Shown here: positions 42,056-51,434 of the stretch, piece after piece | How the letters are laid out: each line of letters starts with the position of its first letter | Position numbering within the stretch: the stretch's first letter is position 1 | NCBI RefSeq assembly: GCF_011766325.1 | Contig: NZ_BLLG01000013.1 | Coordinates: 62,001-126,000 of the forward strand | Length of the DNA: 64,000 nt | Reading direction: 5' to 3' | DNA from: Streptomyces pacificus | GTDB taxonomy: Bacteria; Actinomycetota; Actinomycetes; Streptomycetales; Streptomycetaceae | Translations under genes and position numbers: made by a program | Notes under the pieces: generated by a model | What the model was told of the DNA's origin: nothing | Databases searched by the model: none | Seen by the model: the letters and a program-made list of their open reading frames with translations, nothing else

Positions 42056-42740
42056 CGCCCCGGCGGCTGCCCCCGGCCAGGGGGCCGGCCTCTTCGACGC
42101 CGTCCAGGCCGAGGCGCTTGGCCAGGCGGCGCAACGGCTGGTTGACGGTGCGGTAGCGGGCGGTCAGCTCGGCGGCGGTGGTCTCGGCCTCGGGCCGGGC
42201 GAGTTCGCCGACGGTGCGCGCGGCCTGGTGCATTGCGGTGATGTCGACCAGGTCGAAAGCACCGCGGATGTCCTTCTGGTCGGGGTCGGCTGCGGCGTGG
42301 GCGAGGGTGATCCACGCCTCGCGCAGCATCAGGGCTGAGGAATCCAGGTCGCCCAGGGTGCGCATGCGCTGCTTGGCGGCCAGGTTCGCGGAGGTGCGGG
42401 CCAGGTCGGACATCAGCATGTCGAAGACCTCGATCGCCTCGTCCGCGGACCGGTTGCGCATCGCGGCGGCCGAACGCCACCAGGGTGGCCATCCGCCGCG
42501 GCTCGGCGAGGTCGGCGACCGCGCGGGCGCGCACCGAGGAGGCGTAGCGGGACAGCGCGTGCAGGCGGCCGGCGGGGATGGCGGACAGGTCCCAGCTGTG
42601 GGCGCCGAGCTTGTTCAGCTCGATGAACCGGTCGATGGCCTTGCCCGCACCGGGGCCGGTGATGTCGCGCGGGGAGCGGCGCAGCCGGTCCAGCATGATC
42701 AGCAGGGGGGGAGCCCGGGTCAGCACGGGGCTGACGGCGG
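42056..42740 (-). pseudogene. Tn3-family transposase remnant, frameshifted
   Basis: Two minus-strand frames join to resemble the central part of a Tn3-family transposase. One reads PPLLIMLDRLRRSPRDITGP and then ELNKLGAHSWDLSAIPAGRL and RRMATLVAF; after a shift near 42465 the other reads SADEAIEVFDMLMSDLARTS, then LREAWITLAHAAADPD and ETTAAELTARYRTVNQPLRR. Neither the catalytic DDE part nor ends are present. The fragment stops a few bases from the iron box, so the insertion or deletion that left it affected this promoter region. The family call is by recalled similarity. Confidence 0.6.
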
Positions 42741-42894
42741 TCAGCGGCCTCCGGAGCGGGCGGTGTTGCCCAGGCGGGTGGTGAAGCCGCCCATGGGGTC
42801 GCGGGTGAGCAGCAGCGGTTCCCCGGCGCTCAGCGAGGCAGAGGCGGGCACCGATGGTGATCGGCGGCCCACCCCTGCAGAGCTGCGGCGGCTT

Positions 42895-43767
42895 CTAGCG
42901 TGTTTCGCGCACGTGGTCGGCAAGGTTGGTCACCTTGTCGTACTTCTCGCCCTCGACCACCATCGCGTCGGACGTCTCGTCCTCGCTCACGATGGGGTTG
43001 GTCACCTCCTGGCCTTCCTGGACGAAGAGCCCCTGGGATGAGACGACACGGTAGTAGGGCTTGTCCCCCTCGATGGCCTTGACCTCATCGGGAGAAGGAG
43101 TCCTGCCGGCCTGCTTGAGCTCCCCCAGATGGCGCTCGCCCTCCTCCGCCTTGGAACGGAGGAACCAGACCGACTCGCCCTCAGGCAGACTCGCCTTCAT
43201 CTGCTCCACCGCCGCAGTCGGGTCCTCGCCGCCCCCGATGAACTCGACCGTGAGCTGCTGTTGAGACGTCTCGCCGAGCGCGCCGTCCAGGATCTCGACC
43301 GGCCGTACGACCACGCCGATCATGTACAGGCGGTCACTTCCTTCGCCTTTGATGACCCTGGTCGTCCGGATGTCGACGACTTCGGCCGTCACCACGGCGG
43401 AGGCGGCCTCGGCGGCGGCCTCGAGCGAGTCGTACTGCTCGGCCTCTCGCATGCCCGTGCCGAACCGGAGAGGCTCGAAGAACGCGGAGGCCGACTGCTG
43501 CCCGTTGCTGCCTGGTGTGTTGTCCTGGCCGAAGAGTTGCGGACCTGCGAGCAGTGCGACGGCCGTGGCCGCTGCTACGGCACCGGCGGCGATCAGTGCG
43601 ATCCGGGCAGGACGTCGACGCGTGGGAGGTGTCATGTGCGTCTCCTCTTCTGGGGTGGTGCTGAGGATGTTGGCCAGGATTTGGCGTGCTTCGTCGGTGT
43701 TGTGCCATCCGTCGTACGCGGGCGGGCGGGCGCTGCGTAGGACGTGGTGGATGTCGCGGTTCTTCAC
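42895..43767 (-). CDS. membrane-anchored partner of ECF sigma factor (anti-sigma-like)
   Basis: A 290-residue protein starting at GTG 43767, which overlaps the sigma factor stop as GTGA. A cytosolic leader of about 50 residues (VKNRDIHHVLRSARPPAYDG) precedes one membrane helix (IALIAAGAVAAATAVALLAG). An extracellular domain of about 210 residues without cysteines follows (ASAVVTAEVVDIRTTRVIKG, LTVEFIGGGEDPTAAVEQMK, GESVWFLRSK). Position and topology suggest regulation of the adjacent sigma factor or signal reception. No ZAS zinc motif is present, and the family was not recognised. Confidence 0.75.
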   Translation of the reverse strand: MKNRDIHHVLRSARPPAYDGWHNTDEARQILANILSTTPEEETHMTPPTRRRPARIALIAAGAVAAATAVALLAGPQLFGQDNTPGSNGQQSASAFFEPLRFGTGMREAEQYDSLEAAAEAASAVVTAEVVDIRTTRVIKGEGSDRLYMIGVVVRPVEILDGALGETSQQQLTVEFIGGGEDPTAAVEQMKASLPEGESVWFLRSKAEEGERHLGELKQAGRTPSPDEVKAIEGDKPYYRVVSSQGLFVQEGQEVTNPIVSEDETSDAMVVEGEKYDKVTNLADHVRETR

Positions 43768-44315
43768 GGCTCTACCTCCTGGACGGGATGCGAGGCGCAG
43801 TCCTCGGCAGCGGCAGGTCCCATCTGGCGGTGAAGTCTGCGGCGGGCTCGGTGAAGCCGGACGGCGTAGGCCCCGGGGGAGCAGCCCAGCACCTTGGCGG
43901 CCTCGGAGCCGCTCAGGTCGTACCAGGCCGACACGGTCAGGACTTCCTGGTCCGCCTCGGACAAGTGACGCATCGCGGCGATGACGGATTGCCGGTCCGC
44001 TGCGGACGCGGACTCGTCGCCCGTGTCCCGTTCCGACGTCATGACAATGAGGCGTTCGGTCAGAGCGGTCTGACGGCTGTGTCTGCGGAGCTCGTTGGCG
44101 ATGATCTTCCTTGCGGTGCCGAGCAACCATGGCAAGGCGGGGTCCCGGATCTCTTCGATGCGGCGCCACGCCGCAAGGAACGTCTCCGATACGACGTCCC
44201 GCGCGGCTTCCGGATCCAGCCTGTGTGCGGCGAAGGCGTAGACACGGTCGGCGTGTGCGGTGAACAGCCCTTCGAGCCGGCGCTGCGTGCTTCTGCTGTC
44301 ACCTGCGTCTGCCAC
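43764..44315 (-). CDS. ECF-type RNA polymerase sigma factor
   Basis: A 183-residue sigma-70 family protein with region 2 (GLFTAHADRVYAFAAHRLDP, ARDVVSETFLAAWRRIEEI, PWLLGTARKIIANELRR) and region 4 (MRHLSEADQEVLTVSAWYDL, GSEAAKVLGCSPGAYAVRLH). There is no region 1 or 3, as is usual for ECF factors. It is coupled by GTGA to the membrane protein that follows. A secreted metalloprotease is encoded just upstream in the same orientation and could be a target. Its own promoter was not recognised. Confidence 0.9.
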   Translation of the reverse strand: MADAGDSRSTQRRLEGLFTAHADRVYAFAAHRLDPEAARDVVSETFLAAWRRIEEIRDPALPWLLGTARKIIANELRRHSRQTALTERLIVMTSERDTGDESASAADRQSVIAAMRHLSEADQEVLTVSAWYDLSGSEAAKVLGCSPGAYAVRLHRARRRLHRQMGPAAAEDCASHPVQEVEP

Positions 44316-44430
44316 CCCGCTCCCTCCTCCTCTTCATCGCCGGTCGGCTGGAAAGGTGGGGACGCTGGTTCGCGTCCCCACCTTGTTGTTGTCCGTCAAG
44401 GCCGCCTGCATTACAGGCATGGCGTGATGC

Positions 44431-45087
44431 TCAGTGATAGGCGTTGACGTGGGCGTCGTCGTGGGTGCTGGTAAGGCTGCTGATGCTCGAGGGATGCTTG
44501 TTGCTCATGCAGGACCCGTCGGTCTCCCGGTGGCGCAGGCCCACGGTGTGGCCGATTTCGTGGCATGCCATGGACTTACGATCGTGGGCATTGCCGTAGA
44601 AGCTCGAGTAGCTGCCGTTCAGGCGGAGCTTTTGACGATCGCAGCGCTTGTAGGGGTGGCTGCCGCTGGTTGACGAGCCGGACAGACATTCGACCCAGCC
44701 GACTGCTCCGTTGGAGCCGTAGTTGTAGTCCGTGACGAGGACATCGAGGGTGGAGTGGCTCTTCTTCGTGGTGGTGAGGTCGGTGTAGTACTCGTAGTCG
44801 TTCATGGCCTCCTGGAACGAGGCTGCGATACCGGATATCTGGTTCCCGAAGGTTCCTTCCGGGTACCAGCTGTGGTCCGCGTTGTCCCCGAGGTTGACGC
44901 AGTTGCGCGGAGTGCCGCCGCACGACGTCGAGCCGAAGTTGCTGGCGTGAGCACTGGGTGCCATCAGGGCGTGGGCCACCGTGAAGGTGACAGCACTCGT
45001 CACGATGGCTCCTGCGCGCTGGAGTCTTTTCCGCCCCTTGCCGGCTCTACTGCCCGCCGCCAGATCCACTCCACTTGATGCCAACAT
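44431..45087 (-). CDS. secreted matrixin-like zinc metalloprotease
   Basis: A 218-residue exported protease. ATG 45087 follows GGAGG. A long signal peptide (basic run GKGRKRLQRAG, hydrophobic AIVTSAVTFTVAHAL, end PSAHAS) precedes the mature domain. The catalytic motif is SMACHEIGHTVGLRHRETDG with three His (HExxHxxGLxH) followed by SCM, the metzincin Met-turn. Three or more cysteine pairs fit an extracellular fold. Substrate unknown. It lies beside the ECF sigma gene on the same strand. The open frame extends upstream of the chosen start into sequence without a ribosome site. Confidence 0.85.
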   Translation of the reverse strand: MLASSGVDLAAGSRAGKGRKRLQRAGAIVTSAVTFTVAHALMAPSAHASNFGSTSCGGTPRNCVNLGDNADHSWYPEGTFGNQISGIAASFQEAMNDYEYYTDLTTTKKSHSTLDVLVTDYNYGSNGAVGWVECLSGSSTSGSHPYKRCDRQKLRLNGSYSSFYGNAHDRKSMACHEIGHTVGLRHRETDGSCMSNKHPSSISSLTSTHDDAHVNAYH

Positions 45088-45261
45088 GACACCTCCGTTG
45101 GTTGCGTCTGCTGCGTGATCAAATGCCAAACTAGATGTGTTTCTTGCGTGTGTGGCGAGTGTTTGTAAAGTGATCATCTGTATTCCGCTTCCGCTCGAGA
45201 TCGAGGGCCGCGCAGGGTGTCCACGGACAGCGGGCCGTCGGGTGGTGCTCTCGCCGCAAGA

Positions 45262-46616
45262 TCAACGGCGAGCAGGTCCGCAGGATGGGAGCCGAGCCCC
45301 GCGGCTCCGCGGCTTCCCGATATAGGGCTCTCCTGCCTGATGTGTGGGTCCTTCTGTGGTGGGTTGGCGGTCGGGGAGGGTGGGTTTGTCTCCGGCGAGG
45401 GTGAGCATGGCGAGGGCGGTGATGGCTTCGGCGGTGTGGAAGCCGAAGCCTCGGCTGTTGATCAGGCGGGTCTTGGTGTTGGTGGACTCGATCAGTCCGT
45501 TGGACATGCCGGTGGTCAGGGCGGCGCGGATGGGCGTTGTAGTGCCGGCGGATGCGGCGCTGGAGGTCGGCGAAGGTGTCGATGCGGCAGCGGCGGGGCC
45601 AGCCGATCCAGCGGTCCAGGGCTTTCAGGGCGGCCCTGGGCCGGGTGCGGGCGAGGGTGAACACGGCGCGCAGGGCTTCCTTCAGGCGCCAGGCGAGGTG
45701 CAGGCGGGGGTCGGTGGCGGCGATCCAGGCGAGCTTGGCCGCCTGGCGGTCGGTGAGGTCGGCCTCGTTCTTCCACAGCGCGGAGCGGGAGTCCTTCAGG
45801 GCGCGCGCCCGTTCGGCGTCGCCCGCCTCCCGGCGGGCGCGGTTCCAGGACGCGCGGCGTTCGGCATCCAGGGCTTCGGTGGCCCGGGCGATGACGTGGA
45901 AGGGGTCCATCACCCGCAGCGCGTGCGGGGCGCGCTCGGCCAGGACCTCGGCGATCCAGGCGGCGCCGTCGGCGCTGACCTGGGTCAGCCGGCCGGCGCG
46001 TTCGGCGCCGAGAGCGTCGAAGAGGCGGTGCAGCACGCTCTTGCCGTGGCCGTCGGCCATCCACACCGCCTTCCCGCTGTCGTGGCAGACGACGGCGGTC
46101 AGGTACTTCTGTCCTTTGCGGTGGCTGATCTCGTCGATCCCGATGCGGCGCAGCCCGCCCAGCCGGTCGGTGTGCCGGTCGCGGTCGGCGACGTACCGCT
46201 CGACGATGTTGCCGACCGTGCGCCAGGAGGTACGCATCAGCTGGGCAGCCCGCGGTCTTGGAGCATTCGGCGGCCAGCCAGGCGGTCTGCTGGTCGAAGG
46301 CGTGGGTGTGTCCGGCGCCGTGGCGGGCCCAGGGCACCGCGGCGGCTGTCACCCCGTGCTCGCGGCAGGCCACCCGCGGCGCCTCGGCCTCCAGGAACAC
46401 CCGGATCACGCCGTGGTCCAGGTCCCGCCACCGGCGGCGCCCCCGTCCCGCGTCGTACCAGGGCGCCGGGCGCCGGCAGCTCCCGCACCGCTGCCGGCGG
46501 CGGGCATCGGGCCGTACCGACACGACCACACACTGTTCGCTCTCATCGATCCGCACGCCCTCGACCACGGTGTTCTCCGCCGTCAGGGTCCGCTTCCATA
46601 TCCTGAAGAGGGACAC
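45262..46616 (-). pseudogene. ISL3-family transposase, two frameshifts
   Basis: The gene starts at GTG 46616 (VSLFRIWKRTLTAENTVVEG) with the zinc finger CGSC...C and WLAAECSKTA. It shifts frame near 46245 to MRTSWRTVGNIVERYVADRD, GIDEISHRKGQKYLTAVVCH (Asp), VMDPFHVIARATEALDAERR (Asp). It shifts again near 45535 to SNGLIESTNTKTRLINSRGF (Glu) and ends at 45262. All DDE parts are present but spread over three frames; each shift is one base, so the gene is inactive unless these are sequencing errors. Element ends were not identified. Confidence 0.85.
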
Positions 46617-47194
46617 GCCGTTTTCCTGCTTGATCCAACTTGAGTCTAGACACCTCAAGGATCACAGGAAGCGGCGTGTTTCACGTATCAGAGCAGGTCA
46701 GGGCACCCACACATCTGGCAGGAGAGCTCTAAATGGGGAGGCGCAAATGCGGAGCGGCTCCGATTGGATCGGTGCACATATTTGCCCCACTATGCACGGC
46801 TGGGGTCATTGGATCGTCCCGGGGGCGTAATCGACCGATTCAGCCCCCGCTCGCCATTCGACGGGCAGTCATGTGATCACCTCACGGCGGCACGCTGGCG
46901 GGGTGTCAAATCATGTGACGCCAAACTGCACTCTCTGCCTGGTTCCTGTTCGACCCCCGGCCACCGCCGACCGCCCCCGGCGGCCGCCCTGCCCCCCGCC
47001 GATCGCCCCCCGGCGGCCGCGCCCGGCCGGCCCGGAACCGCCCGGCAGGTACGCCCACGGCCCGTACCGGCAGCGACCGGCGCCCGTGGGGCCGCGCGCC
47101 GACTCGCCGACTCGCCGGGAAGCCGGTTCGGGCCCGGTCCGATCCCGTCACGGCATGCTTCTCCTGCAACCCCCTCTTTTGAGAGAGCGACAAC
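46617..47194. other. gap between ISL3 remnant and ctaD
   Basis: 578 bases without a supported gene. The left part is IS flank. The octamer TCATGTGA occurs at 46869 and 46911, the first copy within TCATGTGATCAC, about 280-325 bases before ctaD; these could be a regulatory direct repeat. No promoter is identified with confidence. Confidence 0.45.
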
Positions 47195-48949
47195 GTGGCC
47201 ATGCACAAGTCGTCCGAGGCACTCGGCGCGGACTCCTACGAAGACGAACTCCCCGTCCGGCGCAGGCGGCCCGGCAACGTGGTCGTGAAGTGGCTCACCA
47301 CCACCGACCACAAGACGATCGGCACGCTCTACATGTCGACGGCGTTCGTCTTCTTCTGCATCGGCGGGCTCATGGCGCTGTACATGCGCGCCGAGCTGGC
47401 CCGTCCGGGCACGCAGATCATGTCGAACGAGCAGTACAACCAGGCGTTCACGATGCACGGCACCGTGATGCTCCTGATCTTCGCGACACCGCTGTTCGCC
47501 GGTTTCGCCAACTGGATCATGCCGCTGCAGATCGGCGCTCCCGATGTGGCGTTCCCGCGGCTGAACATGTTCGCCTACTGGCTGTACCTCTTCGGCTCGC
47601 TCATCGCGATGGGCGGCTTCCTCACCCCCAACGGTGCCCCGGACTTCGGCTGGTTCGCCTACTCCCCGCTGTCGAGCGCCGTGCACAGTCCGAACATCGG
47701 CGCCGATCTGTGGATCACGGGTCTGGCCTTCTCCGGCTTCGGCACGATCCTCGGCTCGGTCAACTTCATCACCACCATCATCTGCATGCGCGCCCCCGGC
47801 ATGACGATGTTCCGCATGCCCGTCTTCTGCTGGACGGTGCTGCTGACCGGTGTGCTGGTCCTGCTGGCCTTCCCGGTGCTGGCTGCGGCCCTGTTCGGGC
47901 TGGTGGCCGACCGCAGGTTCGGCAGCCACATCTTCGACCCGGCCAACGGAGGCGCCCTGCTGTGGCAGCACCTCTTCTGGTTCTTCGGCCATCCTGAGGT
48001 CTACATCATCGCGCTGCCGTTCTTCGGCATCATCTCGGAGGTCATCCCGGTCTTCAGCCGCAAGCCGATCTTCGGCTACATCGGCCTGGTGGCGGCGACG
48101 ATCGCGATCGCCGGCCTGTCCGTGACGGTGTGGGCCCACCACATGTACGTCACCGGGGCGGTGCTGCTGCCGTTCTTCTCCTTCATGACCTTCCTCATCG
48201 CCATCCCCACCGGTGTGAAGATCTTCAACTGGATCGGCACCATGTGGCAGGGCTCGCTGTCCTTCGAGACCCCGATGCTCTGGGCGATGGGCTTCCTGGT
48301 CACCTTCACCTTCGGTGGTCTGACCGGTGTCATCCTGGCCTCGCCCCCGATGGACTTCCACGTCTCCGACTCCTACTTCGTCGTCGCACACTTCCACTAC
48401 GTCGTCTTCGGCACCGTGGTCTTCGCCATGTTCGCCGGATTCCACTTCTGGTGGCCGAAGTTCACCGGCAAGATGCTCGACGAGCGCCTCGGCAAGATCA
48501 CCTTCTGGACGCTGTTCATCGGCTTCCAGGCCACCTTCCTGGTCCAGCACTGGCTGGGCGCCGAGGGCATGCCCCGCCGCTACGCCGACTACCTGGCCGC
48601 CGACGGCTTCACCGCGCTGAACACCGTCTCCACGATCGGCTCGTTCCTGCTCGGCCTGTCGATCCTCCCCTTCCTCTACAACGTGTGGAAGACCGCCAAG
48701 TACGGCGAGAAGATCGAGGTCGACGACCCGTGGGGCTACGGCCGCTCGCTGGAGTGGGCGACGTCCTGCCCGCCACCGCGCCACAACTTCTCCACCCTGC
48801 CGCGGATCCGCTCCGAATCCCCGGCCTTCGATCTGCACCACCCGGACGTCGCATCGAGCGACCAGGCGAGCCTGACCGGCCACCGGGACGTGTTCGAGCC
48901 CGGCAGGGGGGCCGCTCCACCGCTGGGCGACGACGGAGGCAGCCGGTGA
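47195..48949 (+). CDS. ctaD: cytochrome c oxidase subunit I
   Basis: A 584-residue haem-copper oxidase subunit with 12 helices. It has the low-spin haem ligand in NQAFTMHGTVMLLIFATPLF, CuB ligands in FWFFGHPEVYIIALPFFG (with the cross-linked Tyr of the HPEVY motif), WAHHMYVTG, and the haem a3/a ligand pair in YFVVAHFHYVVFGT. D- and K-channel residues fit the A-type family. The start is GTG 47195 or ATG 47201. Subunits II and III are not adjacent, so this is probably a second, stand-alone ctaD copy as in other streptomycetes. Confidence 0.95.
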   Translation: MAMHKSSEALGADSYEDELPVRRRRPGNVVVKWLTTTDHKTIGTLYMSTAFVFFCIGGLMALYMRAELARPGTQIMSNEQYNQAFTMHGTVMLLIFATPLFAGFANWIMPLQIGAPDVAFPRLNMFAYWLYLFGSLIAMGGFLTPNGAPDFGWFAYSPLSSAVHSPNIGADLWITGLAFSGFGTILGSVNFITTIICMRAPGMTMFRMPVFCWTVLLTGVLVLLAFPVLAAALFGLVADRRFGSHIFDPANGGALLWQHLFWFFGHPEVYIIALPFFGIISEVIPVFSRKPIFGYIGLVAATIAIAGLSVTVWAHHMYVTGAVLLPFFSFMTFLIAIPTGVKIFNWIGTMWQGSLSFETPMLWAMGFLVTFTFGGLTGVILASPPMDFHVSDSYFVVAHFHYVVFGTVVFAMFAGFHFWWPKFTGKMLDERLGKITFWTLFIGFQATFLVQHWLGAEGMPRRYADYLAADGFTALNTVSTIGSFLLGLSILPFLYNVWKTAKYGEKIEVDDPWGYGRSLEWATSCPPPRHNFSTLPRIRSESPAFDLHHPDVASSDQASLTGHRDVFEPGRGAAPPLGDDGGSR

Positions 48950-49314
48950 CCCGTTCAAAGGGCGGAGCCGGCGACGGCGTCGACACGGCGGCCGGCCTCG
49001 CCCGGCTGGAGGGCTATCTGATGGCCAACGCCCATGTCCACGCGGCCCGTACGGCGGCCGAGGCACTCGCGGACCGGATGCCCTGGCTCACGGCCGGCGA
49101 ACGCACCGAACTCGTACGCCTCGCCACGGCCGACCGTATCCAGGTATCCCGGGAGCAGTTCGAGGCGGTGGCCGTCCGCGCCCGCGAACTGGAGGCCCAG
49201 TACGCGGCCCGCTACGGGGAGCTGCGGCGCCGCGTCGTGTGCCGGGGAGTCGCCTGCGCGGCCGTCTGCCTCACCTTCTGCACGACGACCGTGGTGCTCG
49301 CAGCCCACCGGTGA
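48946..49314 (+). CDS. small membrane-anchored protein coupled to ctaD
   Basis: A 122-residue protein whose GTG overlaps the ctaD stop (GTGA). The body is helical (AAGLARLEGYLMANAHVHAA, ELVRLATADRIQVSREQFEA, ELEAQYAARYGELRRRVVC). The carboxy end is one hydrophobic segment with several Cys (GVACAAVCLTFCTTTVVLAA), a likely tail anchor. I do not recognise the family. Tight coupling suggests a role in oxidase assembly or regulation. Confidence 0.7.
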   Translation: MTRSKGGAGDGVDTAAGLARLEGYLMANAHVHAARTAAEALADRMPWLTAGERTELVRLATADRIQVSREQFEAVAVRARELEAQYAARYGELRRRVVCRGVACAAVCLTFCTTTVVLAAHR

Positions 49315-49344
49315 GCGCCACCGTGCCCGGGAACCGTGCCCGTG

Positions 49345-49399
49345 CCCGGGAACCGGGACCGTCCGCCGGTCGCGGTCGCGGTCGCCGGAGGTTCCCGGG
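49345..49399 (+). terminator. hairpin after the ctaD operon
   Basis: CCCGGGAACC at 49345-49354 pairs perfectly with GGTTCCCGGG at 49390-49399 across a GC-rich loop. A nearby GTGCCCGGGAACC copy at 49323 is a direct repeat. Position 30 bases after the last stop supports a termination role. Confidence 0.5.
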
Positions 49400-49482
49400 A
49401 GCCGACCGACGGCGCAGCACCTGGCGGGTGGCGGTCCGCGAACCGACGCGGGGGGGCCACCACCGGTCCGCAGCGGAGCGCG

Positions 49483-49833
49483 TCAGACGGCAGATCCGCC
49501 CGCTCCCGGGCTCCCCCACCGATCCGGCTCCGCCGGATCGGTCCCCCGCCAGGAGGCCCCTCCTCCATCACCTTCGGCCTGCGCTCCGGCCCCCACGCCG
49601 GCGTGGGGGGCGACGTGCGCACCGGTGCCGTCGGGTCCGTGGCGGAACGCCGACGCGACAGCGTCCATGCAGTCCCCGCAGTACTCGTCGCGGTCGTCGG
49701 CCGCCTCCGGCTGCCACGCCGCCGTGCCCCCGGCCATCCGGGCGCACAGGACGTCGCCGTTGCGGTCGAGGGCGTGCCACAGGAGTGTGGTGCCGCCCGC
49801 CGCCTCCACCCGTTCAGCGCACATGCTGTACAT
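49483..49833 (-). CDS. hypothetical small Cys-containing protein
   Basis: A 116-residue frame starting MYSMCAERVEAAGGTTLLWH, followed by DRNGDVLCARMAGG and DDRDEYCGDCMDAVASAFRH. The conserved-looking part (residues 1-65) has four well spaced cysteines, including CGDC, suggesting a small metal- or zinc-bound fold. The carboxy half is low-complexity Gly/Ala and may not be under selection. No ribosome site stands out. I do not recognise the family; it could be a genuine gene or partly an artefact. Confidence 0.5.
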   Translation of the reverse strand: MYSMCAERVEAAGGTTLLWHALDRNGDVLCARMAGGTAAWQPEAADDRDEYCGDCMDAVASAFRHGPDGTGAHVAPHAGVGAGAQAEGDGGGASWRGTDPAEPDRWGSPGAGGSAV

Positions 49834-50208
49834 CGGCCACCTCCGCCGGACTCCGCTGGGCCCGCGGTTCCATGAGAGTCCCGGTTCGTTCCCGCTGCCA
49901 CGCAAACGCCATCGAACGGGTGAAACGTACGGCCCGGCTGGTGCGGAGCCCCCGGTGGAGAGGCAGCTCATCCGGCCGGCGGCTGATGCGGCCCGCCGGG
50001 GCCGGTGGGCACCGGCACCAAGGGCAGAGCCCGTGCGGAACGGCGGCCACCGGTGGACCGGGCGGCCGCGGGTGGACCGGGCGGCCGCGGTGCCGCGACG
50101 CCCCACCCCGCCCGATCAGAGGCTCTCCGCGCGACGGGCGTTTCAGCCGCCGATCGTCGGTGACCCGTCTGGACGGACGAACAACCGAGGACGGAGGAGG
50201 CGTTCCAC
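49834..50208. other. gap before the WhiB-like gene
   Basis: 375 bases with repeated GGTGGACCGGGCGGCCGCGG units around 50050-50090 and no supported gene. The WhiB-like promoter should be in the right half; GGAGGAGG before 50209 is its ribosome site. Confidence 0.5.
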
Positions 50209-50484
50209 GTGGAGTACGAGAACTGGCGTCATGACGCGGCGTGCCGCGACGAGGACCCCGATCTCTTCTTCCCGATCGGCAACAGCGGACCGGCCCTTCT
50301 GCAGGTGGCCGAGGCCAAGGCCGTCTGCCGCCGGTGCCCCGTCCGGGAGCAGTGCCTCGAGTGGGCCGTGGTCCACGGCCAGGGCTCCGGTGTGTGGGGC
50401 GGGCTCGGCGAGGACGAACGGCGCGCGCTGAAGCGCCGGACGGCGCGCCACGGCCGGCGTGCATGGCCCGGCTCCGTCCCGTAG
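50209..50484 (+). CDS. WhiB-family iron-sulfur regulator
   Basis: A 91-residue Wbl protein starting at GTG 50209 (VEYENWRHDAACRDEDPDLF) after a GGAGGAGG run. The four cluster cysteines are in AACRDEDP, CRRCPVREQC; the GVWGGLGEDERR turn and basic tail KRRTARHGRRA follow, as in the family. Wbl proteins bind a 4Fe-4S cluster sensitive to O2 and NO and usually act with the principal sigma factor. It is alone in its orientation, between the oxidase genes and the RiPP cluster. Confidence 0.93.
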   Translation: MEYENWRHDAACRDEDPDLFFPIGNSGPALLQVAEAKAVCRRCPVREQCLEWAVVHGQGSGVWGGLGEDERRALKRRTARHGRRAWPGSVP

Positions 50485-50560
50485 CCCCGCACGGCGCCCG
50501 GCCCCGTCCGCCGCGGACGGCGCCGGCGTGAGGAGGTGCTGCCGGCCGGGGAGCGCTCCG

Positions 50561-51003
50561 TCAGCCGGTCCTGGGGGACCGTCCCCGCAGGGTGAGCGTC
50601 ATGTGGGTGGCCAGGCCCAGGACCAGCCCCCAGCAGGACGAGCCGATGCCGCCGAGGGTGACGCCCGACGCCGTCGTCAGGAAGGCCACCACGGCCGCGT
50701 CCCGGCCCGGCTCGTCTGCGACGGCCTGGGCGAGGCTCGTGGAGAACGTGCCGAGGAGCGCCACCCCGGCGATGACGGCGACCAGGTCGGTCGGCAACGC
50801 GGTGAACAGCCCGACGAGAGTGGCTCCGCAGATCCCGGTGAGGAGGTAGAAGAAGCCGCAGGCCATGCCCGCGACATAGCGGCGCCGGGCATCGGGGTGG
50901 GCCTCCTCGCCGGTGCAGATCGCGGCGGTGATGGCCGCAAGGTTGATCCCGTGTCCGCCGAACGGCGCGAGCGCTGCCGTGGTGAGCCCGGTGCCACCTG
51001 CCG
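50561..51003 (-). pseudogene. benzoate/H+ symporter BenE, 5'-truncated
   Basis: The frame encodes the last 145 or so residues of a BenE-type transporter: LTTAALAPFGGHGINLAAIT, ICTGEEAHPDARRRYVAGMA, LFTALPTDLVAVIAGVALLG, FLTTASGVTLGGIGSSCWGL and a normal end. The amino-terminal two-thirds are missing and the preceding sequence is unrelated. It is therefore a remnant. It marks a rearrangement boundary immediately left of the RiPP cluster. Confidence 0.8.
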
Positions 51004-51434
51004 TCCGGCAGGCCGAACAGCGCGTCAAGGCTTGATCACGTTCTGGGGGGGCGTCGGGCTTGTCGGTGATGCCCAGGAGCGGGAGTGCCCGTCCGGGTCG
51101 GTCGCCGATCGCGCGGGTGAGTGCCGTGCCGTCGACGGCGGTCACGCGTCGCTGAACGGTCGTGGCCGGCGCGGAGGCCGGCATCCCCCGCGGATTCGGC
51201 GCGGGAATCGGCGGGCGACCGGCGGAAGATGCCGGTCGGCGGGCCAACACCCCGACCAGTCAACCGCGTTGCCGGGGCGAGCCGCGATTTATGCGCGTCC
51301 TGCTGCGTTGACACAAAGCTGCCGTCACCGCTGCATCAAGCTGACAGACATCCGTCTCTTGAAAGGGTCACCGCCCTGGCAGGGTCGCACCTGGCGCACA
51401 CCCCCCCACTGGTAGGCCACAACAGGGAGTCCCC
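51004..51434. other. gap left of RiPP operon
   Basis: About 430 bases with no gene I can support. I looked specifically for a short precursor frame with a Cys/Ser/Thr-rich tail on both strands and found none. It should contain the operon promoter. Confidence 0.5.

Noticed and set aside
51004..51250. Extension of BenE coding sequence to 51250
   Set aside because: The frame is open but the residues do not resemble BenE beyond about 51003; no start or helices fit.
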